Source: Yamagishiella unicocca (lineage: Eukaryota; Chlorophyta; Chlorophyceae; Chlamydomonadales; Volvocaceae). Taken from it: 64,000 nucleotides of DNA. Positions 59,323-64,000 of this stretch are shown here, piece by piece. The DNA is taken from positions 434,001 to 498,000 of the forward strand of contig BDSL01000042.1 of NCBI GenBank assembly GCA_003116995.1. The letters are read 5' to 3'. Within the stretch, counting starts at the first letter, position 1. Every line of letters begins with the position of its first letter. The notes beneath the pieces are model-generated. The model saw only the letters and a list, made by a program, of their open reading frames with translations. It was not told the origin of the DNA and searched no databases. Position numbers and translations under genes: made by a program.

Positions 59323-62300
59323 ATGGCTGCCGGCGGCGGCTTTAACAGCGCCGAGGTTGCTGCGATCGATGACTTGCTTGCTCGCCTTAGCTTGGCGGTG
59401 AAGGAGGACGCTGCGGGCGCAGCCAAGGCCGCCGCTCCGGCGCCAAAACCCGCGGCTTCACCGGCGCCCGCAGCCCCCAAGGCGGCAGCCCCTCCCAGCG
59501 GCGGCATCAAGATTATCAAGGCTGGCGGCCCAGCCGCCGCTGCCGCGCCGGCGCCGGCGCCAGCCAGTCCCTGGGGCAATGGCGCCAGCGTCGTGCCTAG
59601 CTCCAGGTCCAGCTCTGGCCAAGGTCGCGAGAAGGCGGCCCAAGAGATTGCCGACTACGTCAAGGCTCGTGGTATCACTGTCCTGAAGGTGCGTTGCAAG
59701 CCCGCGAAAACGGGTTCGTTGTGCAGGGCGGGGGGGTGGGTGTTCAGCATGGCTATGGTCTGGCCTGGTCAAGAACTCTGCTGAGGACAGCACACGCCTG
59801 GGCGCTTCCTGTCGTACACATGCCCGAGTGCACTTGTCGGGTGCACAGCATGCGAGGGTGGGAAATGTCACCGCCGCCATCCCCCCCAGGAGTAGCTCCC
59901 GCACCGCCCCGTCGCGCCGTCCTAGAGTAGCTTGCATGTCCCACGGGTCGGACCGCACCCGCCGACTCAGGCGGCCCGTCAGACAGGCGCCCAACGTACT
60001 GTCTGACCTGTCATATCCGCACAGCTAATAGACCCGCGGTGGGGATGGCCAGGTCAGCATCAGCTTTGCTGTGGCGCACCGCACTGCCAGACTATACATT
60101 GTTGGGCCAGCCCCGCCAGCCGCAGCCGCTTCAGATGGAAGGATGGGGGGCAGCCGTGGTGTTGGTCTGCCGGGGGTCATGGGTCGTTGGGGTGCGGCCG
60201 CAACAGCGGAACACAAGCTGCGCACGGGTGCACGTATGATGGACTGCAGGGACTGGGAAACTGCAGGCGGGCGGGGGAGGGGGCGTTGATCAGTCAGCGG
60301 AATATGTCCGATGCAGGTGTCAGCGGAAGGTGCTATCACGCGAAAACCTCCCCGCATACAGCCCCTGCGTTCCCCTCCACCACGTGGGGGCACGTGTTGC
60401 TTTGCTGCACCTACCACGGGCTGTTTGCGGTAAGGCTTCCGTGGGATTCACACCACCCCTGGACGCGCCGGGAGGATGTGGTCCGCCATTGCATCCCCCC
60501 CTTCACACACACGCACACACATATGCACAGGCGCACACGCACACACGCACGCGCCCGCTTCCCTTGTACCCCCGCGCAGTCCTCGGGCCTCCTGCGGCAG
60601 CTCGCCATCATGGCTGACGACCAGAACAACGCGGTGGCGCGTGAGGTGAGGAAGGCGGAGCGGGTGGTGGGCGGGCGGTGGGGTAGTGCGGGGACAGGTA
60701 GTGCGGGGAAGGGAAGGGAGGGATGGGGGTGCGTCGCCGGACCGGTTGGGGCGGCGGTGTTTCTCTCGCGGGTGGGATTCCCTGGAGTCCTCAGCGCTCG
60801 CTGCTCATCGCTCGTTCCACGCCCACACCACTCCACCCGGCCGCTTTGCCGTGTGTTGCAAACACGCGTTTCTACGCCCGCCCCGCCCCACCCTCCCCGC
60901 CCTGCCCCACCCCACCCTCCCCGCCCCGCCCCACCCCACCCCACCCTCCCCGCCCTGCCCCACCCCACCCTCCCCGCCCCGCCCCACCCCACCCTCCCCG
61001 CCCCACCCCACCCCACCCTCCCCGCCCCGCCCCACCCCACCCTCCCCGCCCTCCCCGCCCCGCCCCGCCCCACCCAGGCGGCGATGCTCGCCTACGCAGC
61101 GCTGTGCGAGTCCGCCGGCAGCGCCAGCGAGCCCTTCATGGCGCCCATGCTGCCGGTGTTCCTGGAGAGGCTGGCAGACAAGGTAAGGTCGGGGCGGGCC
61201 CCGAGGGGTCGTTCACTGATGTGGGTCGGGTGTATGCTCCAGGGGGGCGTGTAGTGGCACCGCAACAACACACGGACACATGGACATGGCGGGTGGCTTA
61301 GGAGCAGTTATTGATCAGGAGCGGGTGTCTAACGAGCAGTTATTGATCGCGGGTTGAGCCGCCGGGGCACGCGCGCGGCTAGGCGGGATACCGGTGTGTA
61401 GCGTAAGGAGGGCAGGAGGTGAAGCAGGTTGCGTGCGGGCGCGCGGGGCCGACTCTGCGTGCAGCCGGATGGGGGTAGGGAGCGGCGGTCCATTGGACCG
61501 TTTGGATCGACTGAGAGGTCAATGGATCCTGGATCCCGGGGTCTGGCTCTGGGGTCCCGGGAGCTGGCCACCAGGCAGCTGCGTTGACCCACATGGAGGC
61601 GGCGGTGCAGTGACGAAGCGACTGCCAGCGAGCCAAGGAGCACCGGTATACACCACCACTTGCTCCCTGCCACCTCCTCTTCGCCCATGAAGCTGGCCCA
61701 CAAGCTCCGCCCCCCCCCCGGTTCTTTTATGTACCCCCCCCACCGCTCCGAAACTCGTTCCCAGGCCACCAGCGTCCGCGGCGCCGCCGACTCTGCCTGC
61801 CAGGCCCTGGCCCGGCTGATGCACCCCGAGGCGGTGCCCCGCTCGCTGCCCTCCCTGCTGGCCGCCACCTCGCCCAGCCGCAAGTGGCAGACCAAGGAGG
61901 GCGCCTTCAAGTTCATCGCGACGCTCTGCGAGACGGCGCCGGATGCGGTGCAGGCGGCGCTACCGGACATCGTGCCCGTGGTGCGTACTGGGTGGAGGTG
62001 CTGGCTAGGGGTGGTTTTAGTAAGGATGCTTGGTGGGGGTGCTGGCTAGGGGTGTTTTCACTAAGGGTGCTTGGTGGGGGTGCTGGCTAGGGATGCTGGG
62101 TAGGAGTAGGGATAGGCTGATGCAGACGGGACTACTGAGTTAGGAGGATACAGCCTTGACCAGCCATACTATACCACCGGTATGGGGTGGGTGAGGGGAG
62201 CTCAAAACGGCTTCCCCATCCTCCCACCTCTTCCCCCTCTCCGCTGCGCCCTTCTTTACCGGCCGCTTTCGCTCCCGGTCGTCCCGCTCCCTCCCGGCAC

Positions 62301-64000
62301 CTCCCCGCGCCCTCCAGGTGTCTGACGGAATGGTGGACGCGCGCGACGAGGTGAAGGAGGTGGCGGTGACCGCCTCCGAGAACGCCTTCTCGCTGGCCGG
62401 CAACCGCGACATCGCGCCCTGCATCCCCTCGTTCCTGTCCTGCATCCGCAAGCCCAAGGAGACGGCGGACGCGGTGCTCAAGCTGAGCGGCACCACCTTC
62501 GTGCAGGCTGTGGAGGTGGGTGCGGAGCATGGCCGGGGGGAGGGCGGGCGGGCGTGCCTTGATGCGCGGTAGGCGGGGGCCGGGTGGCGCAATCAGGGGC
62601 GGCCAGGAAGCCACAGTACAACGCGACGTGTTTGCCGGGGTCTGTTTTGGGGGTAAGGCAGACTTACCCCAGCCCCTTCGCCACCGCAGCCACGACGGGG
62701 TCCCTCCTGTCCGCTTCAGCCTGCCAGCTAGCTACCTCTCACCTGCCTATATCGAGTACAGCGGCGTGGGGGCCGGCGCCCAGACGCAGCCGCCCAGCCG
62801 CGCTCGCTAGCCTGCTGCCCTGTGGACGCAACCAATTCCAACCGCTCCTTTCCTCGCCCTCCCTGGACCCCCTGCCTCCCTCCAGGCCCCCGCGCTCGCC
62901 GTCATGTGCCCGCTGCTGATCAAGGGTCTGAAGGAGGAGACCGCCATCAAGCGTAAGGCCGCCAACATCATCTCCAACATGTCCAAGCTCGTGACCAACC
63001 CGGCGGACGCGGACGCCTTCTTGCCCAAGCTGCTGCCGCGTTTGGAGGTGCGCCGGCTGGGGTCACGGAAATGGGGAGGATGCGGGCAGGGCGGTACGTT
63101 AGCGCGGTACGTTAGCGCGGTACGTTAGCGCGGTACGTTAGCGCGGTACGTTAGCGCGGTACGTTAGCGCTACGTGAACATTACGTTCCGTTTTGTTCGC
63201 CTTACGGTACCGAAGGAACAGGGCAGGACGTTCCGTTTTGTTCGCCTTAGGTTACGTAAGGAAGAGGGCAGGGCGTTACGTCAGCGCTTACAGCCGCACA
63301 TGCGCCCAGCCGACGCCCATATCAACACCAACCATATCAACACCAACCATATCAACACCAACACCGCCATCGTCCGACCACCTTCCTCCCCGTGTTCCGC
63401 AGGCCGCCGCCAACGAGACCCCCGACCCCGAGTGCCGCGCCGTGTGCGCCGCCGCCGTCGCGACTGTACGGCGGGTGGCTGACGCCGCCGCCGCCGCGCG
63501 CGAGGCTCAGGCTGACGAGCGCAAGGTGTTGGGTGAGGCTGAGGTGGACGCCATGCTGCGGGCGGTGCTCAAGGTGAGGAGGAGGGGAGGGCGGGAAGGG
63601 GGCAGGGGCAGGAAGGGGGCAGGGTGGGTGAAATATGGGGGTGAGGCGGATGCTGAAGCGCCAGTGGTAGGGCGTGCAGAGCCCTGTACTCGCTCTGGCT
63701 CGGTGGGCTTTAGCCGCCCACGTAGCCACCTTTCCTTAGTCCTCGTGAAGCCTAGCCCACCGTCACACCCCCCCCGCCCCCGCCGTCGTCCTTCCCGCCT
63801 CCACCAGGCCAACGGCGCCGACCCCGCCGTGGACGACCTGCTGTCCACCGCCGTGTCGTACTGCGCGTCCATAGCCACCTGCCTGGTCAACAAGCGGTCA
63901 ACGGAGGCGGCCACCTGGCAGGACAAGGTGAGCCCTGCCTTCCTCGCTTTCCCCCTCCATCTCTGCCCCTGCCCCTGCTCCTGCTGCTCTCTTTGCGTCC
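59323..64000 (+). CDS. EEF3: Elongation factor 3-like protein, N-terminal part
   Basis: Exons: 59323-59688, 60580-60645, 61078-61182, 61765-61980, 62318-62515, 62886-63047, 63403-63573, 63808-63927, then beyond the window; all GT-AG, every exon in phase 0, 468 aa visible. After an Ala/Pro-rich leader ([20 protein letters not shown]...), the sequence is EF-3-type HEAT repeats: [75 protein letters not shown] and [12 protein letters not shown]-3 is an ABC-F-type ATPase that binds ribosomes and helps release E-site tRNA; it is known from fungi and some algae. The two ABC cassettes should follow to the right and cannot be checked here; GCN1, which shares these HEAT repeats, is the alternative, but its protein is far longer before this region. 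Confidence 0.9.
60880..61075. repeat. C-rich minisatellite CCCCGCCCCACCCCACCCT, EF-3 intron
   Basis: About ten units of roughly 19 bp run directly into the CACCCAG acceptor of the exon at 61078, acting as an extreme polypyrimidine tract. The plus strand is fully open across it. Confidence 0.92.
63091..63168. repeat. 13-bp repeat GCGGTACGTTAGC, 6 copies, EF-3 intron
   Basis: Six perfect consecutive copies in the intron between exons 63047 and 63403. Each unit contains GGTACGT, a donor-like sequence. Confidence 0.93.

Noticed and set aside
60723..61301. Pro/His-rich plus ORF and Gly/Trp-rich minus ORF over the C-rich intron
   Set aside because: Both are translations of the minisatellite; the EF-3 exons on each side join in phase without it.

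Overview
This is a stretch of a nuclear genome from a green alga, most likely a volvocine or other chlamydomonadalean species. The evidence is: intron-rich genes with GC-rich exons and short GT-AG introns; candidate TGTAA poly(A) signals several hundred bases past stop codons; Ala/Gln/Pro low-complexity inserts; a THB1-like truncated hemoglobin; an EF-3-like HEAT protein; and an organelle-type helical-repeat protein. I cannot name the species. Exon chains below were built by hand from splice sites and reading phase, so they are models, not transcript evidence.

Layout. 72-4908 (+): a complete CCD1-type carotenoid cleavage dioxygenase in 12 exons. 5.4-9.8 kb: a gene-free block of tandem repeats, including a 2.3-kb satellite, ending at a tRNA-Pro(UGG) gene. 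11.7-19.7 kb (-): a large Ala-rich helical-looking protein of about 1120 residues and unknown family. 20.8-25.4 kb: methionine-R-sulfoxide reductase (-) and very-long-chain enoyl-CoA reductase (+), divergent across a 270-bp shared promoter. 27.3-27.9 kb (-): a small glutaredoxin-like protein. 28.6-33.0 kb (-): an organellar-type TsaD/OSGEPL1 tRNA threonylcarbamoyltransferase. 33.7-37.7 kb (+): an OPR/FASTK-like helical-repeat protein. 39.2-39.9 kb (-): a truncated hemoglobin. 40-44 kb: gene-poor, less GC-rich, with a possible decayed ORF and an inverted-repeat pair. 44.0-49.2 kb (+): an unrecognised multi-pass membrane protein. 52.8-55.1 kb (+): a DUF676-type serine esterase. 55.9-58.4 kb (-): a rhodanese whose catalytic-loop sequence is carried partly on a 15-nt microexon. 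59.3 kb to the right edge (+): the N-terminal HEAT part of an EF-3-like elongation factor, continuing outside the window.

The genes are unrelated housekeeping, lipid, redox and RNA functions, each with its own promoter or a shared divergent one. There is no operon, virus or defence cassette. The most unusual points are the rhodanese microexon, the repeated 5' splice sites of the TsaD gene, and the satellite block whose minus strand is open in all three frames.
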